Source: Chlorobiaceae bacterium
GTDB taxonomy: Bacteria; Bacteroidota; Chlorobiia; Chlorobiales; Chlorobiaceae
DNA: 41,080 bases
Reading direction: 5' to 3'
Assembly: GCA_013334865.1 (NCBI GenBank)
Contig: JAAXWS010000020.1
Coordinates: 1-41,080 of the forward strand
The notes below the pieces were generated by a model, which worked only from the letters and a program-made list of their open reading frames with translations, did no database searches and was not told the DNA's origin. Below, in pieces: positions 17,043 through 25,619 of the stretch (position 1 is the first letter of the stretch; each line of letters starts with the position of its first letter). A program made the position numbers and the translations under genes.

Positions 17043-17050
17043 CGGAGGTG
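17043..17050 (+). promoter_or_regulatory. Strong ribosome-binding site of the hydrogenase small subunit
   Basis: CGGAGGTG, close to the anti-16S consensus, ends 3 bases before ATG 17054 and decides this start over the longer open frame from 16973. It is stronger than most sites in the nuo cluster. Confidence 0.7.
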
Positions 17051-17053
17051 TTA

Positions 17054-18133
17054 ATGCCAAGCAAGCAAACGTTCGCAGAAGTTTTCGAGTCCCGCGGCGT
17101 CTCCCGCCGGGATTTTCTCAAGTTCTGCAGTCTCACGTCAGTCGCCCTCGGCCTCTCTCCCGAGCTTCTTCCCAAAGTCGTCCATGCCATGGAAACCAAG
17201 CCACGCACGCCGGTCATCTGGCTGCACGGCCTGGAGTGCACCTGCTGTACCGAGTCCTTCATCCGCTCGTCCCATCCGATCATGGCCGACATTGTGTTCA
17301 ACATGATCTCCCTCGATTACGACGAGACGCTGAGCGCCGCTGCCGGTGACCAGCTTGAAGATGTCCGTAAGAAGATCATGAAGGAGTACAACGGCAAGTA
17401 CATCCTCGCCATCGAAGGCAACATCCCCATGAAGGATGACGGCGTCTACTGCACGGTCAACGGCGACTCGTTCCTCAACATCGTCAAGGAGACTGCAGCC
17501 GGAGCTGCCGCTGTGATCGCCTGGGGTGCGTGCGCTTCGTTCGGCTGCGTCCAGAATGCTGATCCGAATCCTACCGGCGCCGTGCCTGTCGACAAGGTCA
17601 TCAAGGACAAGCCGATCATCAAGGTTCCCGGATGTCCTCCGATCGCCGAGGTCATGACCGGCGTCATCACCCACGTCCATACCTTCGGCACCCTGCCTGA
17701 GCTCGACCGCATGGGCCGTCCGAAAGCATTCTACGCCACCAGGATCCACGACAAATGCTACCGCCGCGCCTTTTACGACGCAGGCATGTTCGTGCGCGGC
17801 TTCGACGAGGAGTCGACCAGGAAAGGGTGGTGTCTCTACAAGATGGGCTGCAAGGGGCCGACGACCTACAACGCCTGCTCGAAGATCCAGTGGAACGCCG
17901 GAACCAGCTTCCCGATCGGATCGGGCCACCCGTGCATCGGCTGCTCCGAACCCGGTTTCTGGGACAAGGGCCCATTCTACTCCAGGCTTGCCGAGGTTTC
18001 GTTCCTCGGAACCGACACGACGGCCGACCAGATCGGTGTCGTCGCGGTCGGCGCAGCCGCTGCCGGTGCAGCCGCACACGCAGCCGTCACCGCCGCAAAG
18101 AAGAGAACGCACGACAAAGAGTCTGAAAAGTAA
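17054..18133 (+). CDS. hupS: Group 1 [NiFe] uptake hydrogenase, small subunit
   Basis: The protein is 359 residues. A Tat signal is seen at the N-terminus: SRRDFLKFC (residues ~17-25), a hydrophobic stretch, then a likely cut near VHA-METK (44-48). The proximal cluster region has C62, C64 and C65 in [11 protein letters not shown]160 and C165 in WGACASFGC, and C194 in VPGCPP. Six cysteines here, not four, is the pattern of the oxygen-tolerant Hyd-1/MBH type with a [4Fe-3S] cluster. Distal and medial ligands follow in [19 protein letters not shown] and HPCIGCSE. An Ala-rich C-terminal helix (~316-347) anchors it to the membrane. It transfers electrons from the large subunit to the cytochrome b encoded two genes downstream. 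Confidence 0.96.
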   Translation: MPSKQTFAEVFESRGVSRRDFLKFCSLTSVALGLSPELLPKVVHAMETKPRTPVIWLHGLECTCCTESFIRSSHPIMADIVFNMISLDYDETLSAAAGDQLEDVRKKIMKEYNGKYILAIEGNIPMKDDGVYCTVNGDSFLNIVKETAAGAAAVIAWGACASFGCVQNADPNPTGAVPVDKVIKDKPIIKVPGCPPIAEVMTGVITHVHTFGTLPELDRMGRPKAFYATRIHDKCYRRAFYDAGMFVRGFDEESTRKGWCLYKMGCKGPTTYNACSKIQWNAGTSFPIGSGHPCIGCSEPGFWDKGPFYSRLAEVSFLGTDTTADQIGVVAVGAAAAGAAAHAAVTAAKKRTHDKESEK

Positions 18134-18151
18134 ACCAAGGGAGCTCAAGGC

Positions 18152-19870
18152 ATGTCCAAAAAAATAGTTGTCGATCCGATCCCGCGTATCGAGGGACATC
18201 TCAGGATTGAGGCGAAAGTCAGCGACGCCAATGTCATCGAGGAGGCCTACAGCACCGGCACCATGTGGCGCGGCATCGAAGTCATCCTCAAGGGTCGCGA
18301 TCCCCGCGACGCGTGGGCGTTCGCCGAGCGTATCTGCGGCGTCTGCACCACCGTGCACGCGCTGGCTTCGGTCCGTTGCGTCGAAGACGCGCTCGGCATA
18401 GAGGTGCCGGCGAACGCCAGGATCATCCGGAACCTCATGGAGGCAACCCAGCATACGCAGGACCACCTCGTGCACTTCTACCACCTGCATGCCCTTGACT
18501 GGGTCGACGTGGTCAGCGCCCTCAAGGCCGATCCGAAGCAGGCGTCAGCGATCGCCCAGAGCATCTCCTCCTGGCCGAAATCCTCAGTCGGGTACTTCAA
18601 GGACCTCCAGAAGCGGCTCGTCTCCTTCGTCGAGAGCGGACAGCTCGGCATCTTCTCCAACGGCTACTGGGGACATCCGGCCTACAAGCTGCCGCCGGAA
18701 GTCAACCTGATCGCCGTCGCGCACTACCTCGAAGCCCTCGATTTCCAGAAGGAGATCGTCAAGATCCAGACCATATTCGGCGGCAAGAACCCGCACCCGA
18801 ACTACCTTGTCGGCGGCATGGCCTGCGCGATTGACCCGAACAGCGATACGGCGATCAACATCGAGCGCCTCGCCATGGTCAAGAAGATCATCGACGACAC
18901 GCAGGCGTTCATCGACCAGGTCTACATCCCCGACCTGCTTGCCATCGCCAGCTACTACAAGGGGTGGCTGCATGGCGGCGGGCTTGGCAACTTCATGAGC
19001 TATGGTGATTTCCCGCAGAAGGGCATCAACGACGTGAAGTCGCTGCTCTGGCATCGTGGCGTCATCCTGAACAAGGACCTCTCCAACGTCATCGACGTCG
19101 ATCCGCGTGACACCGCCCAGATCAAGGAGGAGATTTGCCACAGCTGGTACACCTACAGCAAAGGCGGGGACAAGGGCCTCCATCCGTGGGAAGGCGAAAC
19201 CAAGCCGAACTACACCGGTCCGAAGCCGCCATACAAAAACCTCGACACTGACAAGCAGTACAGCTGGCTCAAGACTCCGCGCTGGAAGGACCATCCGGTT
19301 GAAGTCGGGCCGCTGGCCCGCGTGCTGGTCGGTTACGCCAAGGGCGACCCGATGCTCAAGGAGACGGTGGGTGCCGTTCTTGCAAAGCTGCAGGTCGGGC
19401 CGGAAGCCCTCTTTTCGACGCTCGGACGCACGGCCGCCCGAGGCATCGAGTGCAAGCAGACCGCCGGGTTCATGGGCAGGTTCTACGATGAGCTCGTTGC
19501 CAACGTCAAGTCCGGCGATTACAGGACCTTCAACAGCGACCGCTGGGAGCCCTCCACCTGGCCGAAGGAGTGCAAGGGTTTCGGTTACACCGAGGCGCCC
19601 CGAGGTGCCCTGGGTCACTGGATCCGCATCAAGGACCAGAAGATAGACGAGTACCAGATCGTGGTCCCTTCCACGTGGAACGCATCGCCGAAGGATAACC
19701 GCGGCAACTCCGGAGCCTACGAAGCCGCGCTGAAGGGTACGCCTATGGCTGATCCCTCGAAGCCCCTTGAGCTCCTGCGGACCATTCATTCGTTCGATCC
19801 CTGCCTTGCGTGCGCCTCGCATGTCTACGACATGAACGGCAACGAGATCACCAAGGTAACCATCGTTTAA
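18152..19870 (+). CDS. hupL: Group 1 [NiFe] uptake hydrogenase, large subunit
   Basis: The protein is 572 residues and oxidises H2 at a Ni-Fe(CN)2CO site. The N-terminal ligands are in RICGVCTTVH (C62, C65) and the C-terminal ones in DPCLACASH (C551, C554). The family matures by cleavage after the His of this last motif, here H557, which would release the 15-residue tail VYDMNGNEITKVTIV. PRIEGHLRIE near the N-terminus is also typical. It lies 18 bp after hupS with a good AAGGGAG site. It has no signal of its own and would be exported with HupS. The maturation protease and hyp genes are not in the window. Confidence 0.97.
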   Translation: MSKKIVVDPIPRIEGHLRIEAKVSDANVIEEAYSTGTMWRGIEVILKGRDPRDAWAFAERICGVCTTVHALASVRCVEDALGIEVPANARIIRNLMEATQHTQDHLVHFYHLHALDWVDVVSALKADPKQASAIAQSISSWPKSSVGYFKDLQKRLVSFVESGQLGIFSNGYWGHPAYKLPPEVNLIAVAHYLEALDFQKEIVKIQTIFGGKNPHPNYLVGGMACAIDPNSDTAINIERLAMVKKIIDDTQAFIDQVYIPDLLAIASYYKGWLHGGGLGNFMSYGDFPQKGINDVKSLLWHRGVILNKDLSNVIDVDPRDTAQIKEEICHSWYTYSKGGDKGLHPWEGETKPNYTGPKPPYKNLDTDKQYSWLKTPRWKDHPVEVGPLARVLVGYAKGDPMLKETVGAVLAKLQVGPEALFSTLGRTAARGIECKQTAGFMGRFYDELVANVKSGDYRTFNSDRWEPSTWPKECKGFGYTEAPRGALGHWIRIKDQKIDEYQIVVPSTWNASPKDNRGNSGAYEAALKGTPMADPSKPLELLRTIHSFDPCLACASHVYDMNGNEITKVTIV

Positions 19871-19882
19871 ACGGAGCACGCC

Positions 19883-20569
19883 ATGGGTAGGTTAATCGAG
19901 GAAATCTATGTCTGGCGCCTGCCGGTCAGGGCCTATCACTGGATCAACGCCCTGTGCATTGTCGCGCTGGCCACGACCGGAATGTATATCGCATCGCCGG
20001 TGATCAACCCGCCTCTCGGGGAGGCTGTCTGGCAGCACAACTTCGTGATGTGGCGCTACGTCCATTACTGCATTGCCTTCGTGTTCATCGGCAACTTCCT
20101 TTACCGCATGTACTATGCGCTGCTTTCGGACGACCAGTATGCGAAGTTCGGCGGATTCAGGCCATGGTCTCCCGCATGGTGGGGTGAACCGTTCAAGGAG
20201 CAGGTGGCATCGTACCTCTTCCTGAGGAAGGACGAGCCGAACTATGTGGGGCACAACCCCGTCGCCGCGCTCGCGCATTTCATCTTCATCTTCTGCGGTT
20301 CGACGTTCATGATCCTGACGGGGTTGGCCATGTACGGTGAAAACCGGCCGGGCAGCCTGATCGAGAGCGCGTTCGGCTGGATCCTGCCGCTGTTCGGAAG
20401 CAGCTACAACCTGCATTACGCGCACCATCTGGTCTCCTGGATCTTTCCGTTCTACGTGATCGTGCACCTGTATGCCGTCTTCCGCCACGACGTCGTGGAC
20501 CGTACCAGCGTGACCTCTTCCATCATCACCGGCTACAAGCACAAGGTGGAGGACGAACAGGCGCTGTAA
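19883..20569 (+). CDS. hupC: Hydrogenase b-type cytochrome subunit
   Basis: The protein is 228 residues with four transmembrane helices. Haem-ligand candidates are His in VRAYHWINALC, in WRYVHYCIAF and in YAHHLVSWIFPFYVIVHLYA, as in HyaC/HupC. It takes electrons from the small subunit and passes them to the quinone pool. It lies 12 bp after hupL with an ACGGAGCACGCC leader and is followed by a terminator, so the operon is hupSLC only. Confidence 0.95.
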   Translation: MGRLIEEIYVWRLPVRAYHWINALCIVALATTGMYIASPVINPPLGEAVWQHNFVMWRYVHYCIAFVFIGNFLYRMYYALLSDDQYAKFGGFRPWSPAWWGEPFKEQVASYLFLRKDEPNYVGHNPVAALAHFIFIFCGSTFMILTGLAMYGENRPGSLIESAFGWILPLFGSSYNLHYAHHLVSWIFPFYVIVHLYAVFRHDVVDRTSVTSSIITGYKHKVEDEQAL

Positions 20570-20598
20570 ACCTTTCGTAGTGTGTCGTGCATTGAGTG

Positions 20599-20639
20599 GA
20601 AAGCCCGTCAGAGCGAATGGATGACGGGCTTTCTTTTTT
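20599..20639 (+). terminator. Rho-independent terminator of the hydrogenase operon
   Basis: GAAAGCCCGTCA (20599-20610) and TGACGGGCTTTC (20622-20633) form a perfect 12-bp stem with an 11-base loop, followed by TTTTTT. It begins 30 bp after the hupC stop. The rest of the 242-bp spacer up to the kinase gene shows no clear feature. Confidence 0.93.
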
Positions 20640-20811
20640 CTTCCCTGTGGCATCCGTTCACTTCGACAAAGTCTGCGACAAATCTTGCAGCCACTTGTAC
20701 GCGTGTGCTGTGCTCCCCGTTGTGATTTGTTCGCTGAAGGAGTAATTTGCCGCTGTGCCTGGTTAAGTCGATCGGTAACGAGATATTGCTTGTGTATGGC
20801 ATTGTAATCGC

Positions 20812-22803
20812 ATGAAACCCGCCCTCCACATCCATCAGGTAAGCTTCTTCAAGCTTCATTATTCCGTTGCGTTGCTCCTGCTGTCCGCCATGTTCATCAC
20901 CGGCAGTTTAAAGAGTGCCGCTGCTGCACCTATTCCCCTCGGTTCATCACCCTCATACGAGCTTGCCGGGCACATGGAGCGTTTCGACGACCCTTCGGGA
21001 AAGATGACTCTCAAGGAGATCCTCGATCCGGAAAACCGGGCGGTATTCAACCGCCTCGATGGATACCTGAATGAAGGTTATAGCCACAAGGCGGTATGGC
21101 TTCGGTTCACCCTCCTCCGCACTTCCCGATTCCCCCCAGAGTCATGGCTGAGGCTTGACTCTCCATATCTGGACCATATCGCGGTATTTATCCAGACAGG
21201 AAGCGATCCCGGAAAAGCCTCGTCCTATCGCCGGGTCCTTCTTGGCGACCATGTTCCCGTCGCATCTCGTCCGGTACTTAATCCGGATTTCATGGTACCG
21301 CTGTCCCTGACGCCAGCCATGCCTGTCACTGTTTATGTCCGGATCAGTTCCATCAGCTCCCTCACCTTCACGGCGACAGTGCACACTCCGCCCGATATGG
21401 CGAGCTATACCTATGCCAACATCATGTTACAGGGGGGATATCTTACCATCACCCTGGTGATCGTCCTCCTGAACCTTATTTTCTTCCTGCGCATCTGGGA
21501 CCGCCTTTTCCTCTATTTTTCGCTTTATGCGCTGGCCGTCTTCACCAACTATCTGTCCATAAGCGGCATCCTCAGCCTCATCCTGCCAGGCTCGGCCCAC
21601 CTGCTCTCCGATTACCTCGCTGATATAGGAAAGGGCGGGGGAATCCTCCTGTTCTCTATTTTCCTTCTGCGCCTTTTCGCCGCTGATGTGACTCTTTTCA
21701 GCAGGGCATTCCTGATAACCCTTGCCGTCGTCGGCGCTCTTACCACGCTGGCCGATCCGGCAGGCTTCTATATCGAGATGGCTCCGATCACCTCTATCTG
21801 GGTCCTTCTCAGCTTTTTCGTGGTCAGCTGGCTCAGCGTCAAGGCGATCCGGAACCACCGGCCTGCAGGTTCCATCTTCTTTGTTGCTTTCAGCATCAGC
21901 AACCTCGGGTATTTCCTGCATTTCCTGAAACTGCTCGGCTGGGTTCCCATCGACTGGTGGAACATCAACAACATCCAGATCGCATCGCTGATCAACATGG
22001 TCCTGATGACCATCGCCCTGGCGGAACGGCTTCGCCAGACCGAAATCCGTGCCAGGGAGGCCCTCCTGGAATCTGAGCGCAGCGTCGTGGAGGTCCAGTC
22101 TGAAAAGCTCGCGACGGAACGGCAGAAGCGCTTCCTTGCCATGGTGTCGCATGAGTACCGCACGCCGCTGGCCATTATCCGCAGCACACTCGACCTCATG
22201 CAACTCGACAATGCCGGCCGGTCATCATCTGACGCTGCCGATCTGGATAAAATGCAGCGGGCCGTCTCACGGCTGGTCGATGTGATGGAGGTATCACTCG
22301 AAAAGAGCCGTCTTTCCGATTCACAGGAGATCGATGGGGCCCGGACGATTCCGTTGGCTCAGCTGATCGATGCGGAGTTCGATGAGATCCGTATCTTCTG
22401 GCCGGGACGCCCCTTTGTCACTACGGCATCGATCGGTTCCGAAGTCGTGCGGGCCGAAGTTCATTACCTCAAGACCGCGATATTCAATATTCTCGACAAC
22501 GCACAGAAATACTCTCCCCCCGGCACGCCCATCGACGTTGACTGCCGTATAGACGGCGGGGAGGCTATCGTCACGGTGAGGAATCAGGGCATCGCTCCAT
22601 TCGGGGAGGATGCGGAACGACTGTTCGATAAGTACCGGCGCGGAGGCAACAGCAGCAATACCAGCGGCTCCGGCCTCGGACTGTGGCTCGCACGCCAGAT
22701 CGTCGAACGCCATCATGGGCGTATATTCCTCGAAGCACTGGACGATCATGTCGTGGTGACACTCCGGCTTCCGCTCGCTGAAATCAACGCTGAGGTGTCA
22801 TGA
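20812..22803 (+). CDS. Membrane sensor histidine kinase with 7TMR-DISM sensor region
   Basis: The protein is 663 residues. A hydrophobic signal segment (about 17-40) is followed by an extracytoplasmic beta-rich domain (about 45-200, DISMED2-like, with AVWLRFTL and WLRLDSPYLDHIAVFIQ). Then come about seven transmembrane helices (about 200-395), a coiled coil (about 405-440), and a HisKA/HATPase core. The phosphoacceptor is H447 in SHEYRTPLAIIR, the N box is NILDNAQKYSPP (N563), and the G2 box is SGSGLGLWLARQI. The G1 box is unusual: VRNQGIAP (N591) replaces the normal DxGxG. 7TMR-DISM receptors are thought to sense carbohydrates or other small ligands. The stop overlaps the ATG of the regulator gene, so the pair is coupled. 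Confidence 0.9.
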   Translation: MKPALHIHQVSFFKLHYSVALLLLSAMFITGSLKSAAAAPIPLGSSPSYELAGHMERFDDPSGKMTLKEILDPENRAVFNRLDGYLNEGYSHKAVWLRFTLLRTSRFPPESWLRLDSPYLDHIAVFIQTGSDPGKASSYRRVLLGDHVPVASRPVLNPDFMVPLSLTPAMPVTVYVRISSISSLTFTATVHTPPDMASYTYANIMLQGGYLTITLVIVLLNLIFFLRIWDRLFLYFSLYALAVFTNYLSISGILSLILPGSAHLLSDYLADIGKGGGILLFSIFLLRLFAADVTLFSRAFLITLAVVGALTTLADPAGFYIEMAPITSIWVLLSFFVVSWLSVKAIRNHRPAGSIFFVAFSISNLGYFLHFLKLLGWVPIDWWNINNIQIASLINMVLMTIALAERLRQTEIRAREALLESERSVVEVQSEKLATERQKRFLAMVSHEYRTPLAIIRSTLDLMQLDNAGRSSSDAADLDKMQRAVSRLVDVMEVSLEKSRLSDSQEIDGARTIPLAQLIDAEFDEIRIFWPGRPFVTTASIGSEVVRAEVHYLKTAIFNILDNAQKYSPPGTPIDVDCRIDGGEAIVTVRNQGIAPFGEDAERLFDKYRRGGNSSNTSGSGLGLWLARQIVERHHGRIFLEALDDHVVVTLRLPLAEINAEVS

Positions 22804-23534
22804 TGCTCTTGTCGAAACGGATCATTATTGTCGAAGACGACCGTGACCTGCTCGAAAACATGGTCAAATACCTGCGGCTTGCCGGTTATGAGGTTACCGG
22901 GACAGCATCTGCCGGCGAGTTCTATCGGCATATCGCAACCGAGGCCTTCTCGCTGGCCGTAATCGATATCGGCCTTCCCGACCAGAGCGGACTGGTGCTG
23001 TCAGAATATGTCCGGAACAACACCGACATGAGAATCATCCTCCTCACGGCACGCTCGACCCTGGACGACAAACTGAACGGGCTGAAATCAGGAGCGGACT
23101 TCTACATGGTCAAGCCGGTAGACTGCAGCGAACTTTCCGCCACGATCGAGAACATGTTCATGCGGCTCGGAGCGGAACATCCGGCAATGCTCGAGGATGT
23201 TCACGGCATACCTCCCGCACCGGCCCGACAGGTTGCTCCATGGCGTCTTGATGGTAAAGGATGGGTGCTGTACACCCCTGAAGGCCGCGAGATCAGGCTT
23301 ACCGCCAAAGAGTACAAGTTCATGGATACCCTCGTTCGGGAGCCGGCCGCTATCGTCTCCCGCAGGGAAATCCTGAAGATCCTCGAATATCCGCCTACCG
23401 GTCAGGCGAGCCATGCACTTGAGTCCATGATATCCCGCCTGCGCAGGAAGATCGAAGGGATGCATGGCGAATTTCCCGTCAAAACATCCCACGGCGAGGG
23501 CTATTGCCTGACAGTCGCCATCCTCCGAAGCTGA
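22800..23534 (+). CDS. OmpR-type response regulator 1
   Basis: The protein is 244 residues. The receiver domain has the acidic pair in IVEDDRD, phosphoacceptor D56 in AVIDIGLPDQSG, T83 in LLTARS and K105 in MVKPVD. A linker is followed by a winged-helix DNA-binding domain (about 145-240; LTAKEYKFMDTL, SMISRLRRKIEG, GEGYCLTV). ATG 22800 overlaps the kinase stop; ATG 22803 is also possible. It is very probably the partner of the upstream kinase. Confidence 0.93.
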   Translation: MMLLSKRIIIVEDDRDLLENMVKYLRLAGYEVTGTASAGEFYRHIATEAFSLAVIDIGLPDQSGLVLSEYVRNNTDMRIILLTARSTLDDKLNGLKSGADFYMVKPVDCSELSATIENMFMRLGAEHPAMLEDVHGIPPAPARQVAPWRLDGKGWVLYTPEGREIRLTAKEYKFMDTLVREPAAIVSRREILKILEYPPTGQASHALESMISRLRRKIEGMHGEFPVKTSHGEGYCLTVAILRS

Positions 23535-23585
23535 ACCTCAGGTTCTGCCCCTTATCGCTAGTAGCCCTTGCGGCATGCGCCTGAG

Positions 23586-23607
23586 GCCTCATCCTGCGGC
23601 GTGAGGC
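23586..23607 (+). other. Possible weak hairpin between regulator 1 and the next gene
   Basis: GCCTCA (23586-23591) and TGAGGC (23602-23607) can pair around a 10-base loop, but no T run follows. It might be a weak terminator or attenuator. The remaining 186-bp spacer has a few GTGAGGC repeats and no recognised promoter. Confidence 0.25.
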
Positions 23608-23720
23608 GCTGTGAGGCTTTATGACATTTTGCGACTCACCGTTTCACCCCTCTTCTTCCTAACATATCCCTGTACTTTTCCGCCGGGCCATTTGCCATTC
23701 CAAATCCTAACCATCCTGCG

Positions 23721-24593
23721 ATGGGTGTCAATTTCTATCTTCCCGACTTTTTTTACCTCTTCAAACTCAACAGGGCCATCATAGAGCTCCAAAAGGTACA
23801 GCCGGAATCGTTCCATGAGGGAATCGTCATCAAAAGCGTCTACGGCTGTTTTCCTCCCTCGGTCTGGAACGGGGGACGGGTGGTCGGCGGGTTCTGCGAC
23901 CGCGACAACCTCATCATTACGGCAAAGTATTTCAACGACAATGGCATCGGCTGCAGGTTCACCTTCACCAATTCGCTCATCGAGGAGAAGCATCTGCAGG
24001 ATACCTTCTGCAACCTCTGCATGACTCTTTGCGAGAACCCCCTGAACGATGTCGTCGTGAACTCTCCGTTGCTCGAGCAGTACATCAGGGAGCGCTACCC
24101 GTCATATCGTATCATCTCTTCGGTCACGCGATGGTTTTCTGATCCGGTCAGGCTCGACGAGCTCCTGTGCCGCTATGACACCGTCATCCTGAACTATCTG
24201 ATGAACAATACCCGGGAACTTATGGAGCTGGACCACAAGGAGAGGTATGAGATCCTGGTCAACTCATACTGTGACGACTCCTGCGCAAAGGTCGCTGCGC
24301 ATTATGAATCGGTGTCGCGGGCTCAACTGGAATACGCTTCAAGGGATACGTTCGACAATGGCGGCTGCGGCCATTTCAATCGGACATTTCCTGAAATTAT
24401 GGAGAACCGGAGCTTTGTCCCGGCGGAGGATGTCCTCGGGAAGTACCGCGAAGCCGGGTTCCGCCATTTCAAGATCTCGGGAAGGATGAGCCGTATGCCC
24501 GACGTGCTTGAAAGCTATCTCTACTATCTGGTGAAGCCTCAATTCAGGGATCGCCTGAGGCTCAGGATGCTGAAGGAGCTCTGGCCGGCATGA
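23721..24593 (+). CDS. Cys-rich protein of unknown function, possibly U32/TIM-barrel-like
   Basis: The protein is 290 residues and was not confidently recognised. There is no signal peptide or membrane helix, so it is probably cytoplasmic. It has about a dozen cysteines, several in tight groups: VYGCFPPSVWNGGR, TFCNLCMTLCENP, NSYCDDSC and NGGCGHF. The order of strand-like segments (DVVVNSPLL, RIISSVTR, TVILNYLMNN, HFKISGRM) and late Cys-x3-Cys groups faintly recalls U32-type TIM-barrel proteins, some of which bind an iron-sulphur cluster; this is an inference. It sits between two paralogous regulators and its stop overlaps the start of the second (ATGA), so it belongs to the signalling operon. 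Confidence 0.6.
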   Translation: MGVNFYLPDFFYLFKLNRAIIELQKVQPESFHEGIVIKSVYGCFPPSVWNGGRVVGGFCDRDNLIITAKYFNDNGIGCRFTFTNSLIEEKHLQDTFCNLCMTLCENPLNDVVVNSPLLEQYIRERYPSYRIISSVTRWFSDPVRLDELLCRYDTVILNYLMNNTRELMELDHKERYEILVNSYCDDSCAKVAAHYESVSRAQLEYASRDTFDNGGCGHFNRTFPEIMENRSFVPAEDVLGKYREAGFRHFKISGRMSRMPDVLESYLYYLVKPQFRDRLRLRMLKELWPA

Positions 24594-25321
24594 AAACCCC
24601 CAAACGGATCATCATCGTCGAAGACGACCCGGACCTGCTCGAAAACATGGTCAAATACCTGCGGCTTGCCGGCCATGACGTGACCGGCACACGATCCGCC
24701 GGCGAGTTCTATCTCCATATTTCTGGTGAGACGTTTTCGCTGGCCATAATCGATATCGGCCTTCCCGACCAGAGCGGCCTGGTGCTTTCCGAATATGTCA
24801 GGAACAACACCGGCATGAGGATCATCATCCTGAGCGCTCGCTCGACCCTGGCCGACCGGCTGAACGGCTTGAAAGCTGGAGCTGACTTCTACATGGTCAA
24901 GCCGGTCGACTCCAAAGAACTTTCCGCAACGATCGACAATCTGTTCATGAGGCTTGAAGCAGAACGTCCGATGGTACCGGAGGAGTTTCCAGACACACCT
25001 GCCGAATCCGAAAGACAGACGGCGCCCTGGCGGCTTGATGGTAAAGGATGGGTGCTGTTCACTCCCGAGGGGGAGGCGATAATGCTGACCTCGAAAGAGT
25101 TCTTGTTCATCAACACCCTCGCCATGAAGGATCATGAGCTCCTGCCGCGCAAGGAGCTCATGAGGATCCTGGAATATCCCCAGACCGGCCAGGCTATCCA
25201 CGCGCTGGAATCGATGATCTCGCGCCTGCGAAGAAAGATCGAATCACGGCAGTGCCCGTTTCCCGTCAAGACCTTTCATGGAATAGGCTACTCCTTATCC
25301 GATGATATCGACCAGATCTGA
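24590..25321 (+). CDS. OmpR-type response regulator 2 (paralogue of regulator 1)
   Basis: The protein is 243 residues and nearly matches regulator 1 over the receiver domain (IIIVEDD, ENMVKYLRLAG, DIGLPDQSGLVLSEYVRNN). Phosphoacceptor is D55, K104 is kept, and the switch Thr is Ser (S82 in ILSARS). The winged-helix domain is complete (LTSKEFLFINTLAM, SMISRLRRKIES, GIGYSLSDD). Long stretches of DNA also match, which suggests a fairly recent duplication. No second kinase lies nearby, so it may share the 20812 kinase or use a distant one. Start ATG 24590 overlaps the stop of the preceding gene. Confidence 0.92.
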   Translation: MKTPKRIIIVEDDPDLLENMVKYLRLAGHDVTGTRSAGEFYLHISGETFSLAIIDIGLPDQSGLVLSEYVRNNTGMRIIILSARSTLADRLNGLKAGADFYMVKPVDSKELSATIDNLFMRLEAERPMVPEEFPDTPAESERQTAPWRLDGKGWVLFTPEGEAIMLTSKEFLFINTLAMKDHELLPRKELMRILEYPQTGQAIHALESMISRLRRKIESRQCPFPVKTFHGIGYSLSDDIDQI

Positions 25322-25331
25322 GCGCTGTGCA

Positions 25332-25357
25332 GCGAACACACCCTGCTTGATGTTCGC
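25332..25357. promoter_or_regulatory. Inverted repeat after regulator 2
   Basis: GCGAACA (25332-25338) and TGTTCGC (25351-25357) form a 7-bp inverted repeat with a 12-base centre. No T run follows, so it may be an operator or a weak terminator. Confidence 0.3.
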
Positions 25358-25491
25358 ACCGTGTGTCGGCATTCCTGTTTCTCCAACCCAAAGCCTCAGG
25401 GGAGCTCAACTGCTCGTAACTACGTCGACCAATACTCGCAATGTGAGTATAAACGAGGATTTGTGATGTCTTATGAGTAGCCTTAAGGGCT

Positions 25492-25497
25492 TATAAT
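25492..25497 (+). promoter_or_regulatory. Possible -10 element of the secretion operon
   Basis: TATAAT lies 128 bp upstream of the transporter start in an AT-rich patch of the 298-bp spacer. No good -35 is seen at 17 bp (TCTTAT), which would fit an activator-dependent promoter, but this is only a suggestion. Apart from this and the inverted repeat at 25332, nothing else was recognised in the spacer. Confidence 0.35.
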
Positions 25498-25619
25498 ATA
25501 TAACATTGGGGGAAAGTTAAAAACCTGCGTCGCTGAAGATGATAGCGTAATGTTTTTCGATCTTCGAACTGATCGATTCGCATTTCAGTCTGGCGGCGAT
25601 GCGAAAAGAGGTGGGTCAG

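Noticed and set aside
17138-18490. 450-codon minus-strand frame across hupS and hupL
   Set aside because: Antisense to two certain genes and without a known motif.
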